From: Asparagopsis taxiformis
Lineage: Eukaryota > Rhodophyta > Florideophyceae > Bonnemaisoniales > Bonnemaisoniaceae
Direction of reading: 5' to 3'
DNA: 64,000 bases
Assembly (NCBI GenBank): GCA_030407315.1
Contig: JALQPE010001840.1
Coordinates: 36,570-100,569, forward strand
Every line of letters begins with the position of its first letter. The stretch's first letter is position 1. A model generated the notes under the pieces. It was not told the DNA's origin. It did not search any database and saw only the letters and a list, made by a program, of their open reading frames with translations. Of the stretch, positions 51,861 through 63,457 are shown in pieces. Made by a program: the position numbers and the translations under genes.

Positions 51861-53599
51861 CAGACGCGACGACGCCACTGTCGCCACGGCCGCTCGCGGT
51901 TACGGGTATGGTGAGCAGGATGCTCGCGCCATGGACGTATAATAGGGGCTCTCCGGCTTGAAAGAGAGGAACGCGATGCGCGCAGTGCGAGGAGACGCGT
52001 TCGTGGGCGTCGACGGTTCGTCGCGAGGCCAGCGCCGGCGCGAAGCCAACTCGGCAGAGCGTTATTATCGCGCGACATCACGAAGCGCGAGCGCGTATGG
52101 CGGAGTAACGGAGCGAACGCGCGCGGGATGGAGAAGAAGGATGGAATGGAACAGAGGAATGGAAGAGAAGCAGAAGGATGGAAGAGAAGAAGAAGATTGG
52201 AAGAGGAGAACAGACAGAAGAGAGCTGAAGGTGTGCACAAGAACGTTTCGCGCGAGGACGCGCTGTGAAGTTAGTCGGGGGAGTGTGGTGCAATTTAAGT
52301 TGGTCGATGGAACCGACGCGAGCGCGCGCGTTACGTTAGTCCGCAAGCATCCGTTTGAGTTAGTTAGTAAGCGAGCGTACGCGTGGCGCCTTGATTACGT
52401 GTCACGGAGCGTCAAAGCGAGCGCGTGCGCGCGTACGTTGCCACGAAACCGCGAGCCGCGCCACGTGTAGCGATTTTCCGCGAATTTCCCTTTTTTGGGT
52501 TTTTTATGACGAAAGTCTTTTTCCAAAATATTTCCCTTTTTGCGTCCGAGCGTGCGGCCGCCGCCGGCCGGCCACACAAGGACAGCCTGTCCCAAGTAAG
52601 TTAGCTATTAGTGGTCGCATGCTTCGCACCCTACCAATAAACAGTCAGCACTTTCGCAGCTACGAGTTAAGCGTTGAGCGCGTCGCGAGGACCGATTGCG
52701 TTACAACGTTGCGTGCTGATTGCTCACGATCGCCGACATACGTGCGCGCGCGCCGCGTTTACCAACTGTCGAATTGCGTCGCGCCGCGAGACCGCTCGTT
52801 GCGTCGCCTACCGCTAGGCCAGGGATTTACGACCCCTGCGTGGATCGTGCTGAGCTCGAGTTTACTCGGTGATCTCACCCTGAGATCACGGCTTGCGCCG
52901 GCCCGCGAATCCCGTGTTGCGATCGACCCTGCGCGTTCCGCCGTTGTACCACCCGATCGCCTCCGCGCGACCGAGCGACGTGCGAAACGCAAGTTCACGA
53001 GCGCGTTACGGTTCAACACACGCCTGACAAGGCAAGCGATTCTAAACTCTCTTAGTGACCACCATCCCGGCTGGTCCTACAATACCGTTACCGTTTCGTG
53101 AGGGGGGATCTATCGGTCCGCAGGTCGGATGAATGTTTTGGGCGACTTGGGGGCGTGTGTGGTCGGACGGTGCGTGGCTGATTTTGTTTTGGAGATGGCG
53201 CATGCGCTGCAGTTTTATGTTCGCGGTTGGGGCATTTCTGTTGTGTGCTAATGCGGGGAACATGGGTGGGACCTTTTGTGGAGTATGGCGGGGTTGGCGT
53301 AACCCATTTGGAGGTGAAGGTCGTGGTTGGGTGGTGGTGAGTGTGTGGGTGGTAGTACGGTGTCATGTGTGGGGCTGTGAATGATGTCGAGGGTGTTCCG
53401 TTGGGTGTTGTTGGCGGTAGGCATGGGCTGGGTTGGATGGGAGCGGAATTGTGGAGGGAGGGGTGAGTGTTGTTTTGTAGTTGCGGCCGTAGGTGAATGT
53501 GGAGTCGGGGCAGGTTTTGGTTGGTGGTGTATGCGTTTGTTGTGGCGGAGGGATGGTATAGGGGGGTGAATATTGTAGTAGGTAGAAATCCGCAAAGCG
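51861..53599. other. GC-rich non-coding stretch, possible LTR
   Basis: No supported gene; the plus-strand frame at 51,958-52,470 is Arg-rich composition noise. The part from about 52,587 (TGTCCCAAG) to about 53,060 could be an LTR: it starts with TG, ends near CACCA, and lies beside the coding relic, but I find no second copy. From 53,100 to 53,599 the plus strand is G/T-rich, giving Pro/His/Thr-rich minus-strand frames of doubtful meaning. Confidence 0.3.
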
Positions 53600-54225
53600 G
53601 CAAAACCACCTACAGGTGTCCCGAGCCTGGGTAGTGTGGTAGAGCAAGCGAATCTTGCGTCAACCGCCAATGGCGAGTATACCACGAAAGGTCTTCCGGT
53701 AATGCGGGGTGAAGTTGGGGTGCTCACGCACGAAGTGCGTATTGATGGAGCGAAAGACGTAACCCGTCGAGCTGTATAGCTAAAGCTAATTCGTCCTGGA
53801 AGGATGGAATAGAGAAATGCAAACACTGTTCAGTGGAGTCGTAAATTCCACGTGAGTTTACGTTACCTCTAAAAGGTTAAGCACTCTGGCTAATCCAGAG
53901 GCATTTTATACTAAACTAAGTTACTGTAAACAGTTAGGGGTAGGTAGACAGTTAGGAATAAATATCCTTATGTGCACCAATCAGATCCCTGATTACGGCG
54001 ACTGCGGGAGCCCGCGAGATCACCGACTGTTAGTGTTACAGTGTCAAGGTTGGTGGGTCAGCTTAATTAAAATTTGCCCCTTGTGGGGTCTTTAGTTGTC
54101 CCAATGGGTCCCTCTTCCTCACTGGTCTGAGGTACGGCGAGGCTGTTTCCATTAGTTATTCCCGAACCGGGGTCGTCCAATAGGATGTCGACACGACCCC
54201 ACCAGGGCAGACCACTCTGTGGTAT
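53600..54225 (-). mobile_element. LTR and coding tail, same family as 16.8-17.4 kb, inverted
   Basis: Minus strand: a coding tail (GRVDILLDDPGSG ... GPIGTTKDPTRGKF, stop at 54,067), a purine-rich tract, then an LTR-like sequence from about 54,060 down to about 53,600. Aligned with 16,815-17,415 it shares AAGACCCCACAAGGGGCAAA, GGATATTTATTCCTAAC, TTTAGTATAAAA, GAACAGTGTTTGCAT and ACAGCTCGACGG, with many differences between. Family assignment (Copia, Gypsy or Bel/Pao) is open. Confidence 0.65.
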
Positions 54226-54599
54226 GACAAATATGTGGTGCGGTAGATCGCTGGGGGTTTGGTTCGTGTGCGTGGTGTTGGCGTGGTATGTGTTTTGCGC
54301 CATGGGCGGGGTAGTCTGCTTCTTTGTGTTTTCTGCGGGCGTTTTGTGACGGTGCGTCTGGTGCGGGGTGTTGGTGCGGTTTCGAACTGTTTTTCTAGAG
54401 GGAACTGGTTGTAGCTCTGCTGGAGGAGGTGTTGGATGGTGGTGCACGTGTATTGGATGATGAGGAAGAGGATGTATGGTGTGGCAGGATGCGTGATTGT
54501 TGGTGTGAGAGGGGTGTTTATTGTCGATGACGTATTGGCAGTTTGTGAAGGAGGCAATCTGGGACTGTGTGGTTGGTCGGGGTGCGGTGATGAAGGCAG

Positions 54600-55747
54600 C
54601 TTTGTTGGTGAACGTGATGGGGCCGTGGTGTTTGGCGAGGGAGTTGACGATATGAGGTTGTGTTTGATATCCGGTGCCACTACAGCGTTAGGAAGTGAAA
54701 GTGACGAGATTTCGTCGGAAACTGGAATGGTCCACAGTGTGTGATACGGTGAGGCGGTAGTGGCTGTTGTGGTGAACCATGGTGTCTTGACAGGGGACAT
54801 ACCTGCTTGTGGTTGGTGGAGGTGCGAGGGAAAAGCGCCAGAGTCCAGTATGAACTGTTTTCATCGGTGTCATGTGGGTTGTCATAGTTTGGGATGGTTT
54901 GTGGTGGTGCATGGATGTGTGCGGCGTGGGCGGTGGATGTACTTTCATGGGTGCCTGGGCTTTGCATTCGCGATCGGTATGAGTGGCGGATTTATGGTAA
55001 GTGCATCATTTTTTGGGTTTTGGGGTTTGGCGTGGAGACCAGCGTGCGTGTGGGGTGAAGGGTGGTGATGGGAGTATGTGCTTCCGCTCTTTAGACGCGA
55101 GGCTGCGCTTGCGCGTCGGATAGAAGTTGCGAAGTCTGTGATGGTGGATGGTGGTGTGTGGGAGAATATTGCATGCGTGAGCTGGAACTCGGTGGTGTCG
55201 GATTCCGTGGATCATGAAGCGGATGTTGGTTGCTTCATTGTTGATCATGGGGTAAGAGGCACGGAGCATTTTTGTGCGCATGGTTTTTTGTTTCTGAATG
55301 TATTCTTCGAGGTCGTCTCCGATGTGGGAGGTGATGGATCGTGCCTCTTCTTCGAGTGTGATGGGGTCGATCGTTGTGATTTTCTTGGACGATGTGGTAA
55401 TTTTCTGTAGTAGGAGGAATGGTGGGAGCTGGAGGGCGTCGGTTGAGAGAGTGGAGGTGATTTGCTTGGGAAGGCTGGAGAGGATGATAACGGTGAGGCG
55501 GTCGTTTTGTCGTTTAAAGGTGGCGAATTCAGCAGGTTCGGTGGGGGTAGTGTTGGATGCGCTGAGGTGGTTGTCGAGAGAGAGATTGGATGCGAGAACT
55601 TCGAGAGTTCGTTTCCAGAGGGGGAAGTTGTCTAGTTCGAGAGGAGGGGCGCGTGTATTCCATTGTAGGGAAGGGGAGAATGCGTGTGAGTTGAGGAAGA
55701 AGATGGGTGGAGCATCGTGGGTAGTGGGCGCGATCCGGCTGATAACC
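54600..55747 (-). pseudogene. Copia-like gag-protease remnant
   Basis: Minus strand. The protease site reads FILDSGAFPSH (Asp codon at 54,845-54,843), followed in another frame by SLSLPNAVVAPDIKHNLISS, the usual L-N-V--PDLKHNLLS block after Copia proteases. Upstream, to about 55,700, are gag-like helical stretches spread over several frames. Integrase and RT are absent: the sequence passes into the other LTR element at about 54.2 kb. It is a truncated, mutated copy. Confidence 0.6.
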
Positions 55748-55871
55748 TGTTGGAAGAGAGACTCTTGGTTAGGTTATTCGGTTCTATTGTTACGTTGTTT
55801 TATATGTACTTCTGATCTCAGGACCGTCGGCGGTCTCTTCGACAGGCTGTCCATTATTATTATCCCTGACA
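55748..55871 (-). repeat. 5' LTR of the truncated Copia-like element
   Basis: 124 bp, TG...CA at both ends, with a TATAAAA on the minus strand. It ends CCAACA next to GGTTATCAGCC; the 56-61 kb element ends GCAACA next to GGTTATGGACC. Same size class and same primer-site start. No second LTR of this copy is found. Confidence 0.6.
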
Positions 55872-55969
55872 AGCACAAACGGTGAACGGGAAGAACTTTT
55901 CCTATTAAAATTATATTTTGACCCAGTACTAGCGACTACTACGATATCTCCTCTTCAACATTCCGTAGT

Positions 55970-56089
55970 TGTTGCTGAAGGAGTAGTCCCTTAACTCTTT
56001 ACTACGTCGGCGGCGTCAGGTGGTGAACGTATAAATACTATTTTGTATTCTACTGTAATGTGGTGTATGATCTGGGTGATCATCCGACA
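55970..56089 (-). repeat. 3' LTR of the Copia-like element (120 bp)
   Basis: Plus-strand reading TGTTGCTGAAGGAG...CATCCGACA. It differs from the 5' LTR at one base (AAGGAG/AATGAG) and by one G (GTCGGCGG/GTCGGGCGG). Confidence 0.9.
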
Positions 56090-56136
56090 CGAAGGATTAC
56101 GGTAGCTTGACGCGAAAGATGGATTGATCATCCGAC
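56077..56136 (-). repeat. Duplicated LTR-start motif, 47-bp spacing (second element)
   Basis: On the minus strand TGTCGGATGATCA occurs at 56,136 and again at 56,089, where the LTR starts. The first copy follows CGCGGCGAC, as in the element at 2169. No polypurine tract precedes the LTR; the last bases are GTAATCCTTCG. Confidence 0.85.
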
Positions 56137-58102
56137 AGTCGCCGCGCGTCATGATTAAGTAAGCCGTAGTAATTTGACTTGTTGACGGTATTGTGCCGGC
56201 TTCAAGGCCTTTGTCAGAACGTCTGCAGCGTTGTTGGTAGATGGTATGTGTTGCAAGTCGATGCGGCTGCGTGCTATTTGTTCTTTGAGGTAATGGTACT
56301 TCACATCAATTTTGTTTGGATTTGGGCGTGGGATGTGGCGTGTTGGCTGTTATGACTGCTCCGGCGTTATCCATGAAGAGCGGAGTAGGTTTTTGTTCTG
56401 GGTGTTGTAGATCGGCGAGTAGATGGCGAATACATATGACGTGCTGGGCGGTGTGGTAGCCCGCGACGTATTCCGCAGCCCAGGTGCTTGGTGCTACGAA
56501 TTTCTGCCTTTTTGACTGCCATGCAATGGGGACATCGTTGTACATAATTACCGTGCCGGACGTTGATCGTCGAGTAGATTCACAAGTGGCAAAGTCGCTG
56601 TCGGAGAATGCCTTAAGCGAGCTTTGGATTGTGTTCGGTAGTGGAGGCCTTGATTAGGCGTGTCTTGAGGTATCTGAGGACTCGGAGTCCCGCTTGCCAG
56701 TGGAGTTTGGTCGGGTTGTGGCTATAGCGGCCGAGGAAATCCCGTGATATAGGAGATGTCTGGACGTGTGGAATCGGCCAGATAGCGAAGACTACCTACG
56801 AGTGACGTGTAGTTAAACTTGCTGTGTCGAGTGGTTCCGCTCAAGTGTTTTGTGGTATTGAGTATATCGGAGGCGACAGGAGAACTTGCTGGTTTTGCAC
56901 CTGTGAGTCCAAAGTTTGGGAGCAGCGTTGCAATGTATGCGGGTTGGCTGACGTGAATGCCGGTATTGTCGCGATTAACTTTCCATCCGAGGGGTGTTTG
57001 ACAGGTCCGAGGTCTTGTGATGACGTATTTGGACTCTAGTTGTTGCTTGGCTGTTTCACGCAGCCGGGAGCAATTGGATACCACTAGAATTCATCAATTG
57101 TGATAACAAAAAAGACAAAGTTGTCTGGGTGTGTTTTGGATCGTAGGGGAATGTGCAGCTTTCACTGGATAAGCGTGTAAAGATGTGCATTTTCCAGGTG
57201 CTGTGATAATCCACGTGCGAATGTGCTGCACGCTTGTTTGGCACCGTACATGTTGCCAGTCACTTTGCAGATGTGACCGGGATACTTGTAGGTGCCGTCA
57301 AAGCGTTGTGGCTGGTGTATGTAAAGGGGCTTGTCGGTTCCAAACGTCTCGTGTAAAAGGCTGATTCTATGTCCCAATGGTGTACCTCATAATTGTGTGC
57401 AGCGGAAATGGCGAGTGCAAGTCGGATTTGCATCTCTGTCTGAACTGGGGACGTGATTGTGTCCGATCATAGTGCTCGTGAGGTTTCTGTAAGTCGCCGC
57501 GAAGGTTACACCTGGTTTTGCGGGAGATGGGGATACCGTTGCCGTCCACTTTGGTTTTAAGAACCATTTTTGACCGGTAGAAGTTTTGTGTTAGGTGGCA
57601 GTTGTGTATGTGGAATGTATGTAAGCGTGCCGCGGCGTTCTAGTGAGTCCAATTCCGCGTTCCAGGAGATTTCCCATTCATCTGCGTCCGGTGCCTTTCT
57701 GGCCTCTGACAGCGTTTTGGGATGGCTGAACGAGGTAGTTGGGGGTAGGGTGTGGGTTGTAGTAGGTGCGGGGGCAGGTGCATCTTGGGTAGTGTGGTAT
57801 GTGACGTATGGATCTGTATTGGGATCATACCTTTTGAAGTCTGCTGTACGGCAGCGGCTAATTTTGCCCGTTTTAGGGTCATAGAGATGATAATGGTGAG
57901 AGTCGAGACGGCCTACGTAATGTAGGAGTTGTGCGCGAGGCTCAAGTTTTGTTCGTGGTTTGCGGTCGTGAACATGGCCAAGTTGACCAGACTTGAGGAA
58001 GGTGGTGACGTCAGGCGTTGGCCAGTCCATAATGATATAGGCGTTTACCATGAGCCGCATGGGGTGAATGATTATGGTGGTCAACGGCTGCGTGCAGGGC
58101 AT
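56137..58102 (-). pseudogene. Copia RT-RNase H, multiply frameshifted
   Basis: In minus-strand order: SLERRGTLTYIPHTQLPPNT and LKTKVDGNGIP (RT N-terminus), LYIHQPQRFDGTYKYPG and TGNMYGAKQAC (RT fingers/palm), NYTSLVGSLRYLADSTRPD (end of RT), then IAWQSKRQKFVAPSTWAAEY and MDNAGAVITANT (RNase H). These lie in at least five separate frames between 58,102 and 56,306. The part around the RT active-site Asp pair is not legible. No functional polymerase can be made. Confidence 0.8.
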
Positions 58103-58910
58103 AGTCCCATAGTATGAATGGGAGTCCTGATGTGATCAGGAGGGAGCGCGTTGTGTCCATGAGACTGCGATTGATGCGTTCCGCGAGCGCGTTCTCTTGG
58201 GGGCTGTGCGGTATAGTGGCGTGTGTTGTGATATGCTGCGAGTGGAAATAATGTTGGAGGGAATGACTGAAGTAATCTTTTTGCGTTATCCATGGTAACG
58301 TCATGACGCGTAGAGGAGTTAGTGTGTGGATGCGATCGATATATTGTTGTATGTGTTCCGCAGCTTTGTTTTTCTGAGGGGCTAGATGAACATGTAAGAA
58401 GCGGCTATGTTCGTCGAGGAAGGTGGCAAAGTAGCGGTTCTTGTGGATGGATGGGGGGTTGAACGGGCCACAGACATCAGTATGGATGTTGCACAAAGGG
58501 GTGCCGTGCGCGCTCTTGGTCGAAATGGAGCTGATGTCTGTTTGCCGAGAGCACATCCGGTGCACGTACAGTCAGTTTGGGTGGTGGTGATTTGAGCGTG
58601 TTGGGGAGGCCTGTGACGAGCCTTCGGACGGCTAATTGTTGTATGCGGCGGGGTGAAGATGTCCAAGTCGAGTGCCATTCGTGATAATCTTGTACGATTT
58701 GTGATGCGTGTTGTCGGCTGTGGACGGGGCGGTAATGTGAGCTGTGTGGGTTGCTTTAGTGCCAGATTCTTTATTCTTGTCGGGAGTGGCGTCCTGCATC
58801 GTGCTGGACAAGGGGCTGACGATTTTTGTTGGGTGTTGTATGCGTCGTGGTGGGATTGGCGTCGCAGGGATTTCAGTGTCTTCTGTGCGTGTGGATTTGT
58901 GCCTATTCAC
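58011..58910 (-). pseudogene. Copia GAG-pre-integrase and integrase, frameshifted
   Basis: GTRLGHLHPAAYNN (58.6 kb) and CTGCALGKQTSAPF (58.5 kb) form the zinc-binding entry to the integrase in shifted frames. One 184-residue frame (58,011-58,565) then holds NIHTDVCGPFNPPS with the first catalytic Asp, a core of normal spacing, and PHSPQENALAERINRSLMDT with the catalytic Glu. The middle DN motif (usually TSDNAKEF) is degraded. Confidence 0.75.
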
Positions 58911-59099
58911 GAGGAAGGGTGGGAATTCTTGATTGTTTGATGAGTGGGGTCTGTGCTTTGGCTTGGTGCGGTGGATGTAAGTGGCTGGAGAAGGTGACCT
59001 TTCTTGGTATTTTGGGGTGGTACTGTGACCGATGTGGCCGTCGATAGTTGTTGTTCTGTTTCGTCTTATGGTGAGGCTGTAAGACGAAATGGTCGCGGC

Positions 59100-60986
59100 T
59101 TAGTTGACATTGGGTTTGTATGCGCGTGGGGTTGCGGTGGGTGCCGTTGTTTTGGTGGAAGTGGGAGGATTGTTTTGGCTTTTTTTCGCAAGAGGGGGGA
59201 GGGAGGGAACGTGCTCCATTACATTGGTTGTGATGGGAATGCCGGGGTGACAGGAGAGGTGGGAAGGAAATAGAGATTGTCCCTGCATGGTGCTGTGGCT
59301 ATGATTTGGGATGGGTGAGGCGGTGGCTGTCGCTTGTAATGTAAGCCGCTCGTCGCTGGAATATGACGTCGTTGTCGGAGTTAGTTGTCCCACTGACAGT
59401 AATTGTGTTGTGCGGACGGCATTGCTACCGCCCGAAGGGATTTTCAAAGACTTGTTGGTCGATAGAGGTATGGTTAGAGGTCCCTGGTGTGTGATTGTCG
59501 CTTTCTGTCCGTTTGCTGTGGTGGTTTGCGACGTTGTCGGTGTCATTTGGGGTTTGGGTCACGAGTGTGTGTGGGAGCAGCGCCTGAGTCCAGAAGGTAA
59601 TAAGAAGGAGGGAAGTTTATTTGGTCTTGTGGTGGAGAGTCACCGACGGGGTTGTACGCTGGGGAGCTAGTGAACTGTGTTTTCAGGCGATGGGGGCAGC
59701 ATTGTTTGTGGGGTGCCATTGGATGGCTGCGGAGAATGGAATGGGGGATGGTGCATCCTCGGTTGTTCCAAGGGGTAGGCGGTAAGTGAGGGAGATTGCA
59801 GCATGTAGTTCGCGTGTTGCGAGGTTGACGGTGTGTTGTGCTGCTGTAGTAGCATTGTTGTCTGGTGTGACACATTCCGTCGTGTGGTTCTTGCTGCCAT
59901 GAAGTGTGCACCAGGGGCCCTTGTAGTCGCGTGGTGGTTGACGTTGTTTGGCAAGGTTATACGTGTATTGCGTCTCAGCTGTGGGATGGGGTTAATGGCA
60001 TCAGTGTACCATGATGTGTCAGTGAATGCAACGGTGGATATCGTATTGGATGTGGAGGGTGGCAATACATTGGAGAGGTGTGTTGTGCCCATACGGAGGA
60101 TGGGATGGCGTGTGTGTTGGATGGTTATCCGTGTTGTGGCTTGGCGCTGCAGCATTTTCATGCTCTATCAGCATAGTGATCACTAAGTCCAGCTTGGGCG
60201 TTTTCCGTCATGGAAATGATGGTAGTTCGCGAGATCGCGAAGCAGGGAGGCGTAGTCTGGTGCTTCGTATAACCCACTGAGTAGAAACTGAACGGTGGTT
60301 TGTTCATCTGCAATGTTCGGGAATGAAGATTGTATCATTTGTTCTCGCAATTCGGTGTGCTGGTCGATGTAATGATTGTATCGTCGTGCCTGGGGTGTAC
60401 TTGATTTGGTGAGCACGCCTGCGTAGGTTAGCTTCCGAATTTCGTGGGTGTACTGCCTTCAGTTTATCCTGGAGGTGTTGGTAAGGACGGTGTGGGCTCG
60501 TGAGAACAGATGGGCTCACGGTTCTTAGAATCTCAGTGAGATATTTGGGAGTATGAGGAGACGCGCCAGAGCGGTTTCTGCTCATGGATACGGAAAGCGT
60601 AAGGGTCAGTAGGAGTTAGCGGAGGAGGATCCTCGAGGTACGGTGTTAGATCTTTGAGGGTGGCATGACACTCTATTGTATTGCACCATTGAGCTAAGTT
60701 GGAAGAGGTGAGCAGGGGTATATCGATCCGTAGTGGGGAGAGAGGAGTGTCGGGATAGGATCGGAGGTGGAGGAGGTGGAGTGGGTTGTGGATGTGACAT
60801 GTTGCGTGTCGTGTCTTGTTCAAGTTCGAGCAGTGCCTGCTGGTAGAGATTAGTGGCAAGATTTCGTATCTCTTCTGTTTTTCGCGAGGTGCCGTGAGCG
60901 TGCTTTGGCGTATTTGGCGCGGCGGTCGGCGCGTGAGGCCGGTGTTCGGCTGTCAATGATGTGTGGTGATGGTGCGGTCGCCGCAA
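59100..60986 (-). pseudogene. Copia gag and protease, frameshifted
   Basis: Protease: SYYLLDSGAAPTH at about 59,595, then KSLKIPSGGSNAVRTTQLLSV in the neighbouring frame (59,100-59,546). Gag: a helical frame with YNHYIDQHTELREQMIQSSF and TTVQFLLSGLYEAPDYASLL at 60,183-60,416 and other gag-like pieces up to about 60,950. Overlapping plus-strand frames here are G/T-rich shadows. Confidence 0.65.
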
Positions 60987-61033
60987 TCAGCATGTGGGCT
61001 GTTCGGGAGAGAAATTTTGGTGCGCGGTGTAGT

Positions 61034-61047
61034 CTGGGTCCATAACC
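61034..61047 (-). promoter_or_regulatory. Primer-binding site: half initiator tRNA-Met
   Basis: Directly inside the 5' LTR. The plus strand reads CTGGGTCCATAACC, which matches the anticodon arm of eukaryotic initiator tRNA-Met (CTGGGCCCATAACC, anticodon CAT) but for one base. Drosophila copia is known to prime from a tRNA-iMet fragment cut in the anticodon loop. Confidence 0.75.
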
Positions 61048-61168
61048 TGTTGCTGAATGAGTAGTCCCTTAACTCTTTACTACGTCGGGCGGCGTCAGGT
61101 GGTGAACGTATAAATACTATTTTGTATTCTACTGTAATGTGGTGTATGATCTGGGTGATCATCCGACA
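61048..61168 (-). repeat. 5' LTR of the Copia-like element (121 bp)
   Basis: TGTTGCTGAATGAG...CATCCGACA on the plus strand. It is nearly identical to the 3' LTR and abuts the tRNA-iMet-type primer site. Confidence 0.9.
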
Positions 61169-62398
61169 GTGGTCGACGGCGTGGCCTTGTGACAGCCTGT
61201 GCCTATTGAGTTCAGTGTGCGTAGTGACACTGAGCATGTTTCAATACTGTAATGTGTAGCGAACGGTAGTTTCACACGTCCCTAACAAGACAATAACGTA
61301 ATTTCATTCGCCCAAGTGTTTTTTGGAGAGAACGAATCCTATTGGTACAGAGTGAGACGAAAAAGTTGCACCACACTTATCGCTCCTAAAGGCGTTTTAA
61401 TGGTTCACGGGTTATCTAATTTTTAATTTGTTATTATGAGGACCCAAGCCTAGTAGGTCTCATTCGCGTACGCTCTCTACATGGGGTTGAATGTGTTCTC
61501 AGCCTTTCCATTTCTAGCTCTCTTCAAAGGAGTATTCAAAAAAAGGGGACGAACACAATCGAGACGTTACTATAAGTCCAAGTGCTTTTTGCCTGAAGGT
61601 ACCTCATTGGCGGAGACAACAGTTTCACGTCCTTTGATTTACCGTTCCCTATCTGGCAGCTATTTTCTGTTCATCGGTATCCAACATGCACGTTTCATCG
61701 GTGCATCGGCCCGGATGCCTTCATCACACGATCGGAAACCGGGAGGGAAGTAATTTGATAACTATATTTTTTTGGTTATTCTCAGTGTCTGGTCGTATGC
61801 GCCACGGTCCACTGAATTTGTTTTTGAAGGAATGGCTCGCCCCCGCATTTGTCGAGCCGTCCTGCCCAGCGTCCCTCGAGTTATAATCCTCTGTGGTGTA
61901 CTTCGGCCTCTCCAAACACTCCCATATGTTGTGTTTGATGACTGGCTTCCTACCCGCAATTACTCTGAGAGGAACACGAATAGCCAAGCTGAAAGCCACC
62001 AGCAACTTTGGGAATAGATGAATTTCTAATCACTAATAATCTACCTCTCCTTTTCCCGCACGCCCTGACTGTATTTTCCCCTACCCCGCTTTTCTCCACG
62101 CCCTGCGCGATCACTAAAAAGGTTAATTTCATATCGTCGAGGTTTATTCTACTTCTTTCCAGTTCACTCAAAAAAATGAAAGAATTCAGAACTGGTAGAA
62201 TATGTAGTTTCAACTTGATCACGAAACTCGATCACGGTACGAAGGGAGAGTATAATTGTGTGAGCCATTGCGAACTTCATAGCATCGGAATACCCGTATG
62301 CAGAGAGATTTGTAGTGAGTGTTGTCGATTTTGGTAAATTAAAAGCGGCACGTGAAGGTTGCATCTTGCGACACTGATAGGAGCGGGAAAAATAGAAT
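61169..62398. other. No supported gene
   Basis: AT-rich compared with the elements to the left. Short frames (61,481-61,753 plus; 61,950-62,222 minus) have no recognisable content. Confidence 0.45.
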
Positions 62399-62746
62399 GT
62401 GCATCGAATCTTGTTTTCCAAATTTATCACGTCCAGAAATAACGGTAAGCTTGGCGATGATGGATGGGATTCACCAAAGTTCCTCTCGCTCTTCCTAAGC
62501 GTTTACCCAGCTTTTCGTAAGGAACTAGCTCTACAAAAGCAAAAGTGGAATTGGAGGAAAAGAGCAGAAGATTTATTCATTAAACTATCGCAACCTAGAA
62601 ACACTTTCGATGCAATCTCAACACCAAAAGACTTTGGTTGGGATTTATACGTTTGCCTCAAACTATTCAATGAACCATCACTGCTCAGAAAGATATTTGT
62701 TGGGTACTCTCGCCTCTATGTCTCAAATGTTACGAGAGAGGAATGA
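62399..62746 (+). other. Possible small coding fragment
   Basis: A 115-residue frame with a charged, protein-like composition (LALQKQKWNWRKRAEDLF, KDFGWDLYVCLKLFNEPSL). No family is recognised and the start codon is uncertain. It could be an exon or a transposon relic. Confidence 0.25.
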
Positions 62747-63457
62747 GGGGAGGAAAATCGTCCAGAAAGTCATCGTCCAGGTGGCCTACTTCCATGATTT
62801 GAAAACATAGCCACAAGGTCTTCCATAATAGGAGCTCCCTTTCTTTTTTCTCTCCGATAGTCATTGTAGAATCGCAAATCAGTTTCAGTTCGTGTAATGG
62901 ATCCTGCAAGGGGACTAGTCCATATCCAATCCAATCATAGTTCATGTAATCAAACGATACTGGAGCAGGATTTTCTTCTATAGCCATTTGTTTTGCGCTG
63001 TTCCTGCTCCAATCAATTGCCTTTCCATCTCTCCTGCGCTAGTAACTCTCCTGTGCGCTTCTTCTTATTGAGTTCCTTTTTTTCCGTCCTGATTCAAGTA
63101 AATTTCACAACCGGATGGTCGCAAGGTATTGAATAAGGTTCTTTCCTTTTGGGGCAGCATTACCGGCAAGCTTCCTCTTGTCAATAGTGTTCCAAATAGC
63201 AATGTGTTCCTCAGGGCCTTTGTTTTTCCAAGAGTCTTCGTCAGACAGGGCTTCATCAATTAGGAGTTGCGGTAGTATGTCCACACTGGGAAGAAAGCAT
63301 GGCCGGCCGACGACCCAGGGGCAGACCTCTTACGAATAACTTCTTGGTTATTTGACATGTATGAATCCAACGCAGCAACACAGCGTCTAAGATTTATGTA
63401 CGTGGATTTCCAGAAGACCCCGGTACGCATCGGGTAGCTGCGTAGCGGGGTTTTCAT
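62730..63457 (-). pseudogene. Minus-strand gene relic, unknown family
   Basis: Three pieces in different frames: a 65-residue frame from an ATG at 63,457 (RRCVAALDSYMSNNQEVIRK), a segment at about 63,250-63,110 reading EEHIAIWNTIDKRKLAGNAA then KGKNLIQYLATI, and an 85-residue frame from an ATG at 62,987 (PVSFDYMNYDWIGYGLVPLQ). The second segment looks like a small conserved DNA- or protein-binding module, but I cannot name it. Confidence 0.3.

Larger units (their letters stand above)
55970..61168 (-). mobile_element. Copia-like LTR retrotransposon, nearly full length, defective
   Basis: Flanked by 120- and 121-bp LTRs that differ by one substitution and one indel, and by GTAGT (55,965-55,969) and GTGGT (61,169-61,173), a 5-bp target duplication with one mismatch. 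On the minus strand the order is gag, protease, integrase, RT, RNase H. All coding parts are broken into short frames, although the LTRs are nearly identical. Confidence 0.85.

Noticed and set aside
54436..60280. Plus-strand frames across the Copia region (Gly/Val/Trp-rich)
   Set aside because: They run antisense to recognisable gag, protease, integrase and RT segments.
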